Of a stretch of 64,000 bases of DNA, positions 17,095 through 26,906 are shown in pieces. Source of the stretch: CALMAK01 sp964392265 (GTDB lineage Bacteria > Patescibacteriota > Saccharimonadia > Saccharimonadales > Saccharimonadaceae); the NCBI GenBank assembly GCA_964392265.1, contig CAYMOS010000001.1:124001-188000 (forward strand), read 5' to 3'. The translations under genes and the position numbers were made by a program. The number at the start of each line of letters is the position of its first letter. The first letter of the stretch is position 1. A model generated the notes under the pieces. That model saw only the letters and a list, made by a program, of their open reading frames with translations. It searched no databases and was not told where the DNA came from.

Positions 17095-20000
17095 CTACCC
17101 TCCTGATGTCGAGAAGTGCCATGCCTCGCTACCTAACTTATAGAATCCGTACTTGGTTGAATTAGATATCATCCAGTCATATCCTTTGTTTGCACCTGGA
17201 GGACAGGTTGCTACTTGCCTGTCGCTTCGATAACAAAATGCCTTATTGTCACCTTTTAATCCCCAGTCAATAGCTAGACCTTGCTCGTGCATAGATGATC
17301 CAGGAGGAGCTGTGGCTATCCTGCAGGTACTGGCGGGTGACGTAAGGTCTGGGCAGCCGTTGACGCGACGCAGTCGCTTCTGCTCTTCGAGTGATCGAAA
17401 GTCGCTCCGTGCCTCAAGGGTAGCACCGGCAGCGTGGGCAGCTTCCATCATTTGTTTTAGGTTGCCAGAGGTAATTGATGCGATACGTGCCGTTTCACCA
17501 GCGACTTCTACCTTGCAGAGCTTAATCTTTGACCTTCTTGATCCAATAGCAACCTCGTAGTTATCGATCTCTGTTGTTCCATCGGCGCAAGGGACATTCG
17601 AGTAGTCGGTATCTGGCTTTAGCTTCCAGCCTTTACCGGATTTTTGTACATCGTCAGGCGTGCCGGTAATCATGTCATCACTGCCTCCGCTGGTGCGGGG
17701 GACGTCATCATGGCCGTTAATCGATTGAACGATCTGATAGTCGAGCAGGAAGACATTGATTGCCTGAAGAGAAAGTGGGTTCTTGATACCCTCGACCGTC
17801 TTATTCTCATAGTTTGTCTCATCATCCTCTTTTGGTGTGGCGCAGTTTGTATCAACTTCTTTGCCCTCTGCATCTTTGGAGTTTGGAGGGAGACATTTAC
17901 TTTTACCATTAAAATTAGCAGCGTCACTTTTTACGGTACAGCCAGCTGCATTGAAGAGATAATTACCACTTCCTGCATCGCTGCAAGAGGCAATTGTTTC
18001 ATAGAGGAGGTTATCGGGTCGAATGAATCCGTTGCCGTCAAAGCCATCTTCGTTTTCACTGGCTTTTGGCATCAGCTCTAAAATATCTGCTTCTTCGGGG
18101 ATGTCCGGACACCCCTCGTCATCTTTGCAGATCCATCCTTCATTCTCTAGTAAGTCGATCGCGACGCTTGTCTCCATGGTAGCTTGGGTGCGCGTAATAC
18201 CAGTGCACGGCATGCCCACCATATTGATAGCTGGCATGTCTTCCTCCTCTTTGGTATCAAGTTTGAAATCGCTCCCAAACCCGCAATAATTACTAGAGAA
18301 GTTCAATACTGCGCCGGCGTTTGATACAAGTGATAACGGCAGGCTTGGGAGTGACGATAATATACTACTGGTGCCATAGCCGCCATTAGCAAGGACGGCC
18401 ATTTGGGCATTATGAAGGATGCTCCCGAGGAAGGTATAGCGGCTTGAAATGTCAAAAGGACTGAGTGAGGCAATATCCATATCACGGTGGAACGATTCAT
18501 TTTCTTCCTGTAGAGCGGCGAATTCTTTTAGTTGTTTCATTTTTAATCCCGGAAGGTGGCGTGCCATGGCACCTGCCGAGAAGAAGGCGGCTGCCGAAAG
18601 ACCAAGAACGTCGCCGAGTTCTTCACCTTCGGCGTTTGGTATGGCATCATTTTTCGCAAATTCTTTAATAGCCTCGATTGCGGCTTTTCCTGCTAAATCT
18701 GCAACGAGTTTACTGACGAGGTCGGAGATAATCCAAGAGGCTGCAATTTTGATGAGACCGCCAATGATCGTTGCCGAGGCGGCAAGCGTAACGGCAATGT
18801 CTGCTGCCATTGCAGCATACATTGCCGTCGGACTCATGATGGCGTTACAGGCTCCCTCGGTTTCCTTTTTAGCCTTTTGAGCTAAGATCGTAAAATCAGA
18901 GGTAAGCATACTGTATCCAGGGGCAAGATTCTTTGCGACGCCAGGCTTGCTTTTGTTGACGCCCATGGCTGCTAAAAGATATTTTGAATCAAGCGGGGAT
19001 GACATTTTACCAGAGGCATTGCGGGTTTTGTGCGTCAATAAACTGCCGATATAATCCATGTCTTCACTGGTGATGCTGTTTTTAGTGTCTACTCCTGAGG
19101 CTTTGGCTTTTGAACCGGGTGACATAAAAACATCCATAGCAATCGGTAGGAGCTGTGCCAACTGGACAGCTGCCACTCCGGCGGCAATATATCCGGGCGC
19201 TCGGACGCCAATGCAGCCGCCAACCGCGATGACGTATCCGGTACCACCTTTTTTCGCCTTATTCATGTGTTTTTCTAGTTTACCCTTTACTTTTCCGGCG
19301 ATACTGTCAGGGTCAGCACCTTTCGTGCGGGCTTTGATCGACTCTTTTACTTTATTTTTGGCGTTATTGAGCTTTTCGTTAATCGTTCCTTTTTTTGGTG
19401 TTCCGTCGGCCAGACCACCATTCTTTTTAATGCCAAATTTATCAAATAAACCTTTTGTGATATGTTTGCCTGCCCAAGCTTTGATGCGCAGATTAAAGGC
19501 TCCTTTTACTCCTAACACTTTTGCGGCAGCTTTTGGGTGATCAACCAAGGTCTCCATTAGTTTATTTGCTGGAATTTTTTGTGGTCCTTTGCCATCTCCG
19601 AGGTCAATTTCGTAGTGAGAGGGATTGTTTTTTGGATAGCCAGTTCGTTTGGAAGGTATCTTGGTTTTACCGTCATCTGTATAGGCGACAATACCCTTCT
19701 TTGATAACTGCCTAAGGGCTGAGTTAGAGATTTTACCCATCTTACATTTAATTTTCTTTTTATTTGCACAGATAGTATCTCCACCATCCTTGTTGGTCAT
19801 GTTGGCGAATACTTTCAGAAAGCGACGTTCCATAGCGGTTGAGGACGAGTCGTTTGATAGAGAAACATTCTCGGTCATATTGATAATCATGCTGGCGGGC
19901 CCAAAGAATCCGGCGAGTAGTCCACCGCCAATACCAAACAGTGAGATAAGACCAATAATGCCGCCGCGCTTCTTGGCAAACGCAAGGGCTTTTTGAAATC

Positions 20001-20277
20001 CCGGCTGATTTTTGAGGGCATTAGAGTTACTTTTACTGTAATTGAAGGGGTTGTCTACTTGGGGATTCTCTTCTTTTTCACGCACTCCCCCGCTGAGGTC
20101 ACCAGAAACGCCATCTTTTTTGTAATTCTCGCCACCAAAATCGCGTTCAAACGCATCGGCTTGATCCTGATTGGCCCGGGCAGCAGCATTATCGGCGCCC
20201 TTGAGGTATGATCCTTGCCCATCATTAACCCTTTGGTTAATTATTGATTGCTGGTCCTCATCTGTCGTTGTTGGCAT
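17095..20277 (-). CDS. Giant T4SS-locus membrane protein with C-terminal VanY-type carboxypeptidase
   Basis: 1060 aa. The N-terminal ~100 residues are polar, then a membrane segment (GGIIGLISLFGIGGGLLAGFF); further hydrophobic segments are near 350-380, 485-530 and 560-575. The last ~150 residues are an M15/VanY D-Ala-D-Ala carboxypeptidase-like domain: SMHEQGLAIDW (SxHxxGxAxD) and EAWHFS supply the zinc ligands and base. It is probably a secretion-channel component carrying its own wall-cutting domain outside the membrane. A TATAAT on the minus strand (20289-20294), 11 nt before the ATG, suggests an internal promoter. Confidence 0.75.
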   Translation of the reverse strand: MPTTTDEDQQSIINQRVNDGQGSYLKGADNAAARANQDQADAFERDFGGENYKKDGVSGDLSGGVREKEENPQVDNPFNYSKSNSNALKNQPGFQKALAFAKKRGGIIGLISLFGIGGGLLAGFFGPASMIINMTENVSLSNDSSSTAMERRFLKVFANMTNKDGGDTICANKKKIKCKMGKISNSALRQLSKKGIVAYTDDGKTKIPSKRTGYPKNNPSHYEIDLGDGKGPQKIPANKLMETLVDHPKAAAKVLGVKGAFNLRIKAWAGKHITKGLFDKFGIKKNGGLADGTPKKGTINEKLNNAKNKVKESIKARTKGADPDSIAGKVKGKLEKHMNKAKKGGTGYVIAVGGCIGVRAPGYIAAGVAAVQLAQLLPIAMDVFMSPGSKAKASGVDTKNSITSEDMDYIGSLLTHKTRNASGKMSSPLDSKYLLAAMGVNKSKPGVAKNLAPGYSMLTSDFTILAQKAKKETEGACNAIMSPTAMYAAMAADIAVTLAASATIIGGLIKIAASWIISDLVSKLVADLAGKAAIEAIKEFAKNDAIPNAEGEELGDVLGLSAAAFFSAGAMARHLPGLKMKQLKEFAALQEENESFHRDMDIASLSPFDISSRYTFLGSILHNAQMAVLANGGYGTSSILSSLPSLPLSLVSNAGAVLNFSSNYCGFGSDFKLDTKEEEDMPAINMVGMPCTGITRTQATMETSVAIDLLENEGWICKDDEGCPDIPEEADILELMPKASENEDGFDGNGFIRPDNLLYETIASCSDAGSGNYLFNAAGCTVKSDAANFNGKSKCLPPNSKDAEGKEVDTNCATPKEDDETNYENKTVEGIKNPLSLQAINVFLLDYQIVQSINGHDDVPRTSGGSDDMITGTPDDVQKSGKGWKLKPDTDYSNVPCADGTTEIDNYEVAIGSRRSKIKLCKVEVAGETARIASITSGNLKQMMEAAHAAGATLEARSDFRSLEEQKRLRRVNGCPDLTSPASTCRIATAPPGSSMHEQGLAIDWGLKGDNKAFCYRSDRQVATCPPGANKGYDWMISNSTKYGFYKLGSEAWHFSTSGG

Positions 20278-20301
20278 AACTGGCTTTTATTATATATTAA
20301 T

Positions 20302-22167
20302 TTACATCTGTTGGTCGTAAAGATTAGTATTTTGAGAAGGGGCTTGGGCCTGGATTTGAGCTGCCTGAGGTTTCGTGGTAATGAGCTGCTGTTCTGTCTG
20401 GCTGGCGATGATCTGAATATGCACGTGGTTTTGGCCAGCAAAGAAGAGACCCTGTCCCACTGGGAAGTTAGCGAGACGTTTCTTTTCCTCTTCGGTGAGT
20501 TTGAAGACATCAGAAAGGACATCAACCGCACTAGTTGATTGTTTGAGGAGTAGTTGCATCGAGCTGTTGGCGACAATAGCTCGGCCCATTTTACTGCCCA
20601 TAAAGTCCTCAACGTCCTGAGTAATTGTTGTGAGGCCAAGGTAATATTTACGGGCACGTTTTGCGAGGCTAAAGAGGAAGTTGGCGCTGTCGTCATATTT
20701 CATTAGCTGCCACGCCTCGTCTACGATCAGCATACGTTTGCGCTGGTCAGTACGAGTAATGTTCCAGATGTGACTTAGGACGATATACATCGCAACCGGA
20801 CGTAGTTCGTCTTCAAGGTCGCGGATATTAAAGACCACCATACTATTGTTGATATCGATATTGCTCTGCTGTGAGAAAATACCGGCAAAGGTTCCAGTAG
20901 TGTATTTACGCAAACGCTGCGCTAGCTGCGGACCAGTACCGCCCATATGAAGGAGGGTGTCGTATAAATCGGCAATGGTCGGTGGCTGAGAGCCGTGGGT
21001 TAACGGGTCGCTTGTGATACCGACACGGGCATAGGTATCAATTAATCCTTGATCGAGATCCGCCTCTTCGGCAGGTGTCAGGGCAGACATTGCTTGGCCG
21101 TTTGCGGCGACCTGAGTGCCACCTAACATTAGACGGAAAAGACCGTGCAGGGTCACGAGGTTAGCGCGCAAGGCGTCATCTGCCTCGTCGCTGTCGATGA
21201 CTCGTGGTAAATCAAACGGGTTGATACGAGTATCAGCACTAAGGCTAAGGCGAATGTAACTACCACCAACGGCATCGCTCAGTTTTTGATACTCGTTCTC
21301 TGGGTCGATAATCAATACTTCACTGCCCAGCATCATACTACGAAGAGCCTCTAATTTGACGGTAAACGACTTACCAGCACCAGACTTGGCAAATACCACC
21401 ATGTTGGCGTTTTCTAGGGTAAACCGGTCAAAGATAACCAACCCGTTATTGTGCATGTTAACGCCGTATAGAATTCCTGTACTGTCGGTCAGGTCGGCGC
21501 TGGTGAACGGGAATGAGGTCGAGATGGCGCCGGTATTCATGTTACGGCGAATCTGTAATTGGTCGGTGAGTTGCGGCACGGTGCTATTGAGGCCTTGTTC
21601 TTGCTGGCTGCTAGCCACCTTACTAAATACCATTTGCTGACCAAAGATAGTTTCGATCTTGTTTTGAACAAACGTTAGTTCCTCGAGGCTATCAGCGTAT
21701 AAGGTGAAATACAGTCCATAACGGAAGAACCGTTCAGCACCCACCTGGATCTGGTCACGCAGTTCCTCGGCGTCCTGAATGGCTGCCTCAAGTCCTGGAT
21801 CACGAGTACGTCCCTTTTCATTGTTGATTGATTGGGTTGCCTCGAGTTGTGTTACTTTTTTACGGAGGTTATTAAGAACGGTCTGGCTATCAACCGGATA
21901 AATATACATACTAATATCGAGCACCTCATCGATATTAATCAGTGAACTAAGCCAGCCGGTGTAAATCTCACGAGGATACCCATAGACATAGATAGTACGG
22001 CCATATTTTGTTCCTAGGCGGAAGTGATCACTGTGAATCTCAAGGCTACTTGGCGCGATAAAGTCGCGCATGGTCGAGACACCCTTAAGAAAGGCCTGTT
22101 CAACCTCTGCTTGTTCGCGTGCTGCCTGAGCGGCTGCAATATCAACCGCGTCTTTTTTCTTAGCCAT
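20302..22167 (-). CDS. VirB4-like T4SS ATPase (ATPase half)
   Basis: 621 aa. Walker A is FAKSGAGKSFTVK near residue 260 and Walker B is MLIVDEAWQL near 485. An ITQDVEDF motif and a helical C-terminal domain follow, ending in a Gln/Ala-rich tail. This matches the VirB4/TraC/ConE motor that powers pilus assembly or substrate transport at the inner membrane. It overlaps the upstream gene by 8 nt. That gene looks like the missing VirB4 N-terminal region, so the motor seems split between two polypeptides. Confidence 0.88.
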   Translation of the reverse strand: MAKKKDAVDIAAAQAAREQAEVEQAFLKGVSTMRDFIAPSSLEIHSDHFRLGTKYGRTIYVYGYPREIYTGWLSSLINIDEVLDISMYIYPVDSQTVLNNLRKKVTQLEATQSINNEKGRTRDPGLEAAIQDAEELRDQIQVGAERFFRYGLYFTLYADSLEELTFVQNKIETIFGQQMVFSKVASSQQEQGLNSTVPQLTDQLQIRRNMNTGAISTSFPFTSADLTDSTGILYGVNMHNNGLVIFDRFTLENANMVVFAKSGAGKSFTVKLEALRSMMLGSEVLIIDPENEYQKLSDAVGGSYIRLSLSADTRINPFDLPRVIDSDEADDALRANLVTLHGLFRLMLGGTQVAANGQAMSALTPAEEADLDQGLIDTYARVGITSDPLTHGSQPPTIADLYDTLLHMGGTGPQLAQRLRKYTTGTFAGIFSQQSNIDINNSMVVFNIRDLEDELRPVAMYIVLSHIWNITRTDQRKRMLIVDEAWQLMKYDDSANFLFSLAKRARKYYLGLTTITQDVEDFMGSKMGRAIVANSSMQLLLKQSTSAVDVLSDVFKLTEEEKKRLANFPVGQGLFFAGQNHVHIQIIASQTEQQLITTKPQAAQIQAQAPSQNTNLYDQQM

Positions 22168-23008
22168 TCTGTACCTCCGGTGGTTGACCTTGTCCCTTAC
22201 GGGTATAGATTGAGGTTACTTGTTCAAAATTACGCAATGGTTCACGAATAGCAGTATCAGGGTTATAAAAGTTATAGTATAGTTCGCTAATCTCTGTCGT
22301 GGTGAGGCGTACGCTATGAACGCCCATCTGGAAGAGTCCTGAAATAACACCATCGACACGATTGTTGATCTCAGTCTTGGCTTTTTCGTAACTATCACTG
22401 TCAATGGTGGTGACAGATGCAGGTTTAGCAAACATCTTACCGAAGAAACCTTTGGCCTGTCCTTTAAGGTTAGCCAGGTCGCCTTCTGGGAAGAACGGTA
22501 CCACGATATAAAATGATTTATCCATAATGTTTGCCTCTTGAGCAAGGATATCAATAAAGTTAATGTAATCATCCATCAGGATAGTCAGGAGCATATTGTC
22601 TTCATTGCGCCGCAGCGTTGCTAGTTTGTCGATATACGGCGTAATATCAACGCGCTGTGATCGAATAAGGATTTGAACAGGATGATGGAGTGAGTTGAGG
22701 AAGTTTTGATAGGCATATTCAACACCTTCCCTTTCTCGTGAACTCATCAGGTCGAAATTGATTGATTGACACGCAACGATCGCCCGGAATGATCCATCAG
22801 ACATAATTGCCATGCCATCGCGGATTTCGGCAAACTGAAGACTACTTTGGGTGGAGTTAGGGTTTTGTGCTTGTTGGGGTGCTGCCGCTGATGCGCCAGG
22901 CGCTTGACCGGGGGGTGTCATTTGTCCGGGAACAGGCTGAGGAGGCACGCCATTTGGTGCGCCAGGCATATTGGGTACTGGTCCTGGTGTTTGGTTCACT
23001 GGTGGCAT
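22160..23008 (-). CDS. VirB4 N-terminal-domain-like T4SS protein
   Basis: 282 aa. A Pro/Gln-rich N-terminus (1-55) precedes a folded domain (FAEIRDGMAIMSDGSFRAIVACQSINFDLMSSRER) like the CagE/TrbE/VirB N-terminal region of VirB4 ATPases. It has no Walker motif. It directly precedes and overlaps the ATPase gene, so the two proteins probably form the motor together. Confidence in the family is moderate, based on the pattern of conserved segments and context. Confidence 0.68.
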   Translation of the reverse strand: MPPVNQTPGPVPNMPGAPNGVPPQPVPGQMTPPGQAPGASAAAPQQAQNPNSTQSSLQFAEIRDGMAIMSDGSFRAIVACQSINFDLMSSREREGVEYAYQNFLNSLHHPVQILIRSQRVDITPYIDKLATLRRNEDNMLLTILMDDYINFIDILAQEANIMDKSFYIVVPFFPEGDLANLKGQAKGFFGKMFAKPASVTTIDSDSYEKAKTEINNRVDGVISGLFQMGVHSVRLTTTEISELYYNFYNPDTAIREPLRNFEQVTSIYTRKGQGQPPEVQNG

Positions 23009-23045
23009 AGTGCCTGCTTCCCCACTCCTATCGGTTAAAACTGAA

Positions 23046-24152
23046 TTATCTTAGTGAAATAAACACTTCGTTGTCATTGGTCAGATTTGCCTCTTTTTCG
23101 CTGATGCGATGGGCCTCCCTTGCAATGGTTTCGATCGATAGATCAGCATTACTTGCAAGCTTCATTATATCAGGTGATACCGGTTTAGTGCTAGTGGTTG
23201 TTGGGTTTGTCTGTGGGTTGGTTGAGGATGTCTGGGCTGATGACGCAGCCGAAGGGGCTGACTGAGAAGTGGTTCCTAAGGGTTGGATGACTGTTTGGTT
23301 CATGCTGGCGGGATACGGATTAAACTGTGGTGCGGGTATTGAGGCGAAAGGATCTGGGACAGCGGTGGGTGCTGGTGAAGGAGTAGGCTGTGATGGGGCT
23401 ACCGCCTGCGTCTGAGGGGTTTGAGACGGCTGAGGGACAACAGGTTGCACATACTGCTGTGTGGCCGGCGCAGGGGTCGGTTGTGGTTGTGCAAGGGCTG
23501 CATAAGGATCTGGAGGTGGAATATATTGAGGTTGTGGCGGTGGCGGAGCTGGTGAGGCGGCAGCTGATTGGAACTGGCTGAGCATTTGCTGGTGGCGACG
23601 CTCGTCACTCTGCGAAATCATATAATTGAGGTTTTGTGCTACCGTGCCATCATTATCCAAAAGGTCTTGGGCCTGCTGGGCCTCATTATAGACGTCGGTG
23701 TTGAGTGAGCTACCGGAGGGATTGTGAATACCACGAACCGACCATCCATGTGTATCTGACAGGTCAGATAGGTAGCGGAGACGCTGCTCGGCCTCGGTGC
23801 TGGATATATTTTTTGTTCGCTGGACCTCTGGAGTGCTTGGTGCGGCGATTTGCACCAAGGTTTCGATACCGTCTGGGTCCCAAAAACGTCGGCGTGGTTT
23901 GAGGTAAAACGAGAGAATTGCTGCCATGTATATTTCCATTGGCTGATCTTTGCGAAGCGGCAATGCCAACGCCCCAAAAAAGACAACGAACGGTAAAGGA
24001 ACAATCACGAGCGGCGGAAGTATAGTGAAGAATAACCAGCCCAACCCTATTGAGACGGCAACAATCATCAAATAAATGAATTGTCGAAAACTGAACGGAC
24101 CAAGCAGCTTATCGTCAGCTTCGACGTCTTGAGGAACTTTATAGCTAGACAT
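23046..24152 (-). CDS. PrgI-family T4SS inner-membrane protein
   Basis: 368 aa. It starts SYKVPQDVEADDKLLGPFSFRQFIYL, the PrgI/VirB3-like signature, with two membrane helices at about 25-70 and the KPRRRFWDPDG segment after them. A long Pro/Gln/Ala-rich linker (about 200-325) and a short helical end follow. PrgI proteins sit beside VirB4 in Gram-positive-type T4SS. It is 2 nt from the VirB6-like gene upstream, in the same operon. Confidence 0.85.
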   Translation of the reverse strand: MSSYKVPQDVEADDKLLGPFSFRQFIYLMIVAVSIGLGWLFFTILPPLVIVPLPFVVFFGALALPLRKDQPMEIYMAAILSFYLKPRRRFWDPDGIETLVQIAAPSTPEVQRTKNISSTEAEQRLRYLSDLSDTHGWSVRGIHNPSGSSLNTDVYNEAQQAQDLLDNDGTVAQNLNYMISQSDERRHQQMLSQFQSAAASPAPPPPQPQYIPPPDPYAALAQPQPTPAPATQQYVQPVVPQPSQTPQTQAVAPSQPTPSPAPTAVPDPFASIPAPQFNPYPASMNQTVIQPLGTTSQSAPSAASSAQTSSTNPQTNPTTTSTKPVSPDIMKLASNADLSIETIAREAHRISEKEANLTNDNEVFISLR

Positions 24153-24154
24153 AT

Positions 24155-26518
24155 CTACTTACTCATTCTATCATGATAGTCTTCCGAGGCTGACGCGGGA
24201 GTCTGACGACCAGCGGCATCGGTTGTACTGCCTGGTCTCGGAGCTGGACTACTTTTTGATCCAAAGAAACTAGGTCGATCACCGCCGCGTTTATCGACAA
24301 TTTTTGGTCGTGATTCAGCGGCTTCTTGAGCAGCTTCGATCTCTTGGTTAGTCTGTGCTGGAGCAGAGGCTGCCGGTGCTGCGGCTGGCGTTACCGTTGG
24401 AGCGGCTGCTGGGCTACTGGTAGTTCCATGAGGTACGACAAGGCCGGACGGGTGTTCTTCCCAGCCTGAAGGGACGGGCGCCCCACTACTACCACCATCT
24501 CCGCTAGAAGGTGCAGGAGGTGTGCTAGATCCACCCGAACTACCGCCGCCGCTAGTTGAGCCACCAGTGCTACTTGCAGACCCTGTCGTTCCTCCACTGG
24601 TTCCAGCCGGGATAGATGTTGGCGTGGCTCTAGGAGCGGCATTTTTTGCCATTTCTTCAATTTGTTCACGGTTATGTTTAATTTTACCTGATAGGTTAGG
24701 ATTCTCTTGTAGGTCACGCGCTGTATTGCCGAGTGTTTGTTGCATTGTGGTATCCCCGTCGGCTAGCACCTCTCGTGCATACTTTAGGTTGCCGCTATTT
24801 TCGCTAACCATTCTTTCTTGTGAATAGATACCGGCAGTAATATTAGCGCGAGCCATGTCGTCAATAGACTCGTTCGTACCCATAGTACCACTACTAATAG
24901 CATCATGATTAGATGCCTTAAGGAACTGCGGTCCATGATCGGCCAAGGCTTTGGCTGTGGATTGTCGTAAAGCAACCACTGAACGATCTTTACTTTTGTT
25001 GTGACCAATACCATCGACCATATCCTTGTAATCGGGCGGGTCGGCGATAGTAATCAGACGTTCCATAATAGCCGCCTTCTTGGCATTTGAAGCTTTGTCA
25101 TAAGCAGCCTTTAACTCACCCTTATTAAGACCGGCTACCTGATTTCGCTCGTTTTCGATATCTTCGCGGATGGACTTATCGACTGTCGCAGTGGCGGCTG
25201 CAGCACCAGTATCCCACCCGGCGGCCCTACCGAGGGCACTGTTATCTAGCCAAGACCCTACCCTTCCCGTACGACGCTTTGCTCGTCTCAACGCAGAAGA
25301 GCGTTGTATTCCACGCACTAAATCTCCCGATCGTCCCTTTGATGCATTTGCTCTTGCTTGTGAGCCGATAGCTGCCTGCCGTTTGCTAGCCATACCAGCA
25401 AGCTTAGTTCCAATGTCGCCAGCGGACTTGATGGCATTTTGCAGAAGGCTTGGTACTGCCAATGTCGGGATCGATGCGACAGCCAACGCGGTTAATCTTA
25501 CCTTCCAGTCGTCAGGACCAGCAGCAGTATTGTTAATGACCTCTGCTATCATCGAGGATGCACCAAATACGACAGCAATAATAGGAAACACTAACAGTAA
25601 AGCAAAGAACATCTTGTACCATTTTTTAAACCACTGTTCAGTATTAGGCAGGAGAAACGCAACGAAAGCAAGTGGTGATACGACTGTCAAGATGATGATC
25701 AGTGCGATACGAGCTACTAAGATGAAGGCGACTAAGAGGAGTGCCACAACAGCAGTAAGGATTAGTCCACCTCCGAGAGTAAACCATAAGGTTACTCCTC
25801 CTGCTAACAGACCCCCAATAACGGCCGCCCAACTACCATCGGCAGGAGGAGGGGCGGCTGGGTCGATGGAGGGCTGAATAAGGCCACCAATGGAATCGAA
25901 TAACTGTTTAAGTCCATACCCTAAGACATTACTAACGTCGATCGCTAGCTGACAAATGATGTACGAAGCATTCACCAGGATGGCAGCAATAATAAGGCGT
26001 GGTAACATCTTCTTTACCCCATAGTTACTCACACCGGTACTGGTTAACTGAGAATATATAATTACCATAAAGGCAATAACAAAGGCTATGTTGGCTAGGG
26101 TGCGCATCACATTCCAGGCGCGCTCAACACTGGACTCGCCGGTAGTGGGGTCTGGTCCAAAATATGCAACATTTGTAGAGAGAAAGTTGTCAGCGAGAAA
26201 ACCGAAGGCGGTGTCACCAACGTTACCTAGAAAAGTCATAACGGGGCACACGATCCAGCCTACCCCTTCGACGTTACAGGACGTCGCATTAGGATCGGTA
26301 CATTTTTTCGTCGCATCGTCCCAGGTGAATTCATTGTCCTCGCATTTTTCTTTTGTGTCAAAGTCTTCTGGTGCGGCATAACTAGGCTGCGACAAAAGAA
26401 CTGCCGACCCGAAGGAGCTAATAACTATGGCCAATACAACGAATAAAGGGCTAAAACGACGAATAAAGGGCCTCACCCCCCTAAAGAAAGCAAATATCGT
26501 ATGCCCGTGCCATTTCAT
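24155..26518 (-). CDS. VirB6/TrbL-like polytopic T4SS channel protein
   Basis: 787 aa. Signal-like N-terminus ending near ALA-type residues (SQPSYAAPED), a Cys-containing extracellular stretch, then six or more membrane helices between about 90 and 360. These include very hydrophobic runs (LILTAVVALLLVAFILVARIALIIILTVVSPLA is the centre of the VirB6-like core). The last ~350 residues are soluble: helical to about 600, then low-complexity Ser/Gly/Pro/Ala. It heads the minus-strand operon and probably forms the membrane channel. Confidence 0.78.
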   Translation of the reverse strand: MKWHGHTIFAFFRGVRPFIRRFSPLFVVLAIVISSFGSAVLLSQPSYAAPEDFDTKEKCEDNEFTWDDATKKCTDPNATSCNVEGVGWIVCPVMTFLGNVGDTAFGFLADNFLSTNVAYFGPDPTTGESSVERAWNVMRTLANIAFVIAFMVIIYSQLTSTGVSNYGVKKMLPRLIIAAILVNASYIICQLAIDVSNVLGYGLKQLFDSIGGLIQPSIDPAAPPPADGSWAAVIGGLLAGGVTLWFTLGGGLILTAVVALLLVAFILVARIALIIILTVVSPLAFVAFLLPNTEQWFKKWYKMFFALLLVFPIIAVVFGASSMIAEVINNTAAGPDDWKVRLTALAVASIPTLAVPSLLQNAIKSAGDIGTKLAGMASKRQAAIGSQARANASKGRSGDLVRGIQRSSALRRAKRRTGRVGSWLDNSALGRAAGWDTGAAAATATVDKSIREDIENERNQVAGLNKGELKAAYDKASNAKKAAIMERLITIADPPDYKDMVDGIGHNKSKDRSVVALRQSTAKALADHGPQFLKASNHDAISSGTMGTNESIDDMARANITAGIYSQERMVSENSGNLKYAREVLADGDTTMQQTLGNTARDLQENPNLSGKIKHNREQIEEMAKNAAPRATPTSIPAGTSGGTTGSASSTGGSTSGGGSSGGSSTPPAPSSGDGGSSGAPVPSGWEEHPSGLVVPHGTTSSPAAAPTVTPAAAPAASAPAQTNQEIEAAQEAAESRPKIVDKRGGDRPSFFGSKSSPAPRPGSTTDAAGRQTPASASEDYHDRMSK

Positions 26519-26680
26519 ATCTATAGCTATTAAAGCATAGGCGTCTTAATTAAAGAATAGGTTGAGGAGTCTCGTGGTGTTTAGCACTAGCAATATCTGT
26601 TTGGATCAGTTACATTATCGGTGCATGATGACCCCTGGTTGCTAGCGGGCCTGGAAACGGTTGTCATTGCGTCACGGTAT

Positions 26681-26757
26681 GCCTGAGTAGCTCAATTGGA
26701 TAGAGCACCGCTATCTCAAAGGGGAAGACGTGGGTTCGAGTCCCACCTTGGGTACCA
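26681..26757 (+). tRNA. tRNA-like gene, anticodon CTC (Glu?), with an anticodon-stem mismatch
   Basis: 77 nt with encoded CCA. Acceptor GCCTGAG/CTTGGGT (three G-U pairs), D arm GCTC/GAGC, perfect T arm GTGGG-TTCGAGT-CCCAC. The anticodon arm CCGCT-ATCTCAA-AGGGG has a G-G mismatch and reads CTC (Glu). The weak stem leaves open a degenerate tRNA or a different identity. Confidence 0.6.
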
Positions 26758-26773
26758 GTACAGGTAAAGCAAA

Positions 26774-26797
26774 CGCCCTCCCGTGAATGGGAGGGCG
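26774..26797 (+). terminator. Hairpin after the tRNA-like gene
   Basis: Nine-bp stem CGCCCTCCC/GGGAGGGCG with a 6-nt loop. No T-tract follows; instead a 16-nt copy of part of the tRNA follows immediately. Confidence 0.5.
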
Positions 26798-26798
26798 C

Positions 26799-26814
26799 GA
26801 GCACCGCTATCTCA
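26799..26814 (+). repeat. 16-nt direct copy of the tRNA anticodon-arm region
   Basis: GAGCACCGCTATCTCA at 26799-26814 is identical to 26703-26718 inside the tRNA-like gene, and lies just beyond its hairpin. It could be a remnant of duplication or of an integration site. Confidence 0.6.
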
Positions 26815-26906
26815 CTACTTACTGTAGGGGGCTTGCTTCCTTTTGTCAACGCAAGGAATTACTCCCTAGCCGGACCTCTGGCCTAGGATAAACTCCCCTT
26901 CCTTGA

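Noticed and set aside
26664..26849. Open frame on the minus strand across the tRNA-like gene
   Set aside because: It is antisense to a tRNA and its hairpin; no ribosome site.
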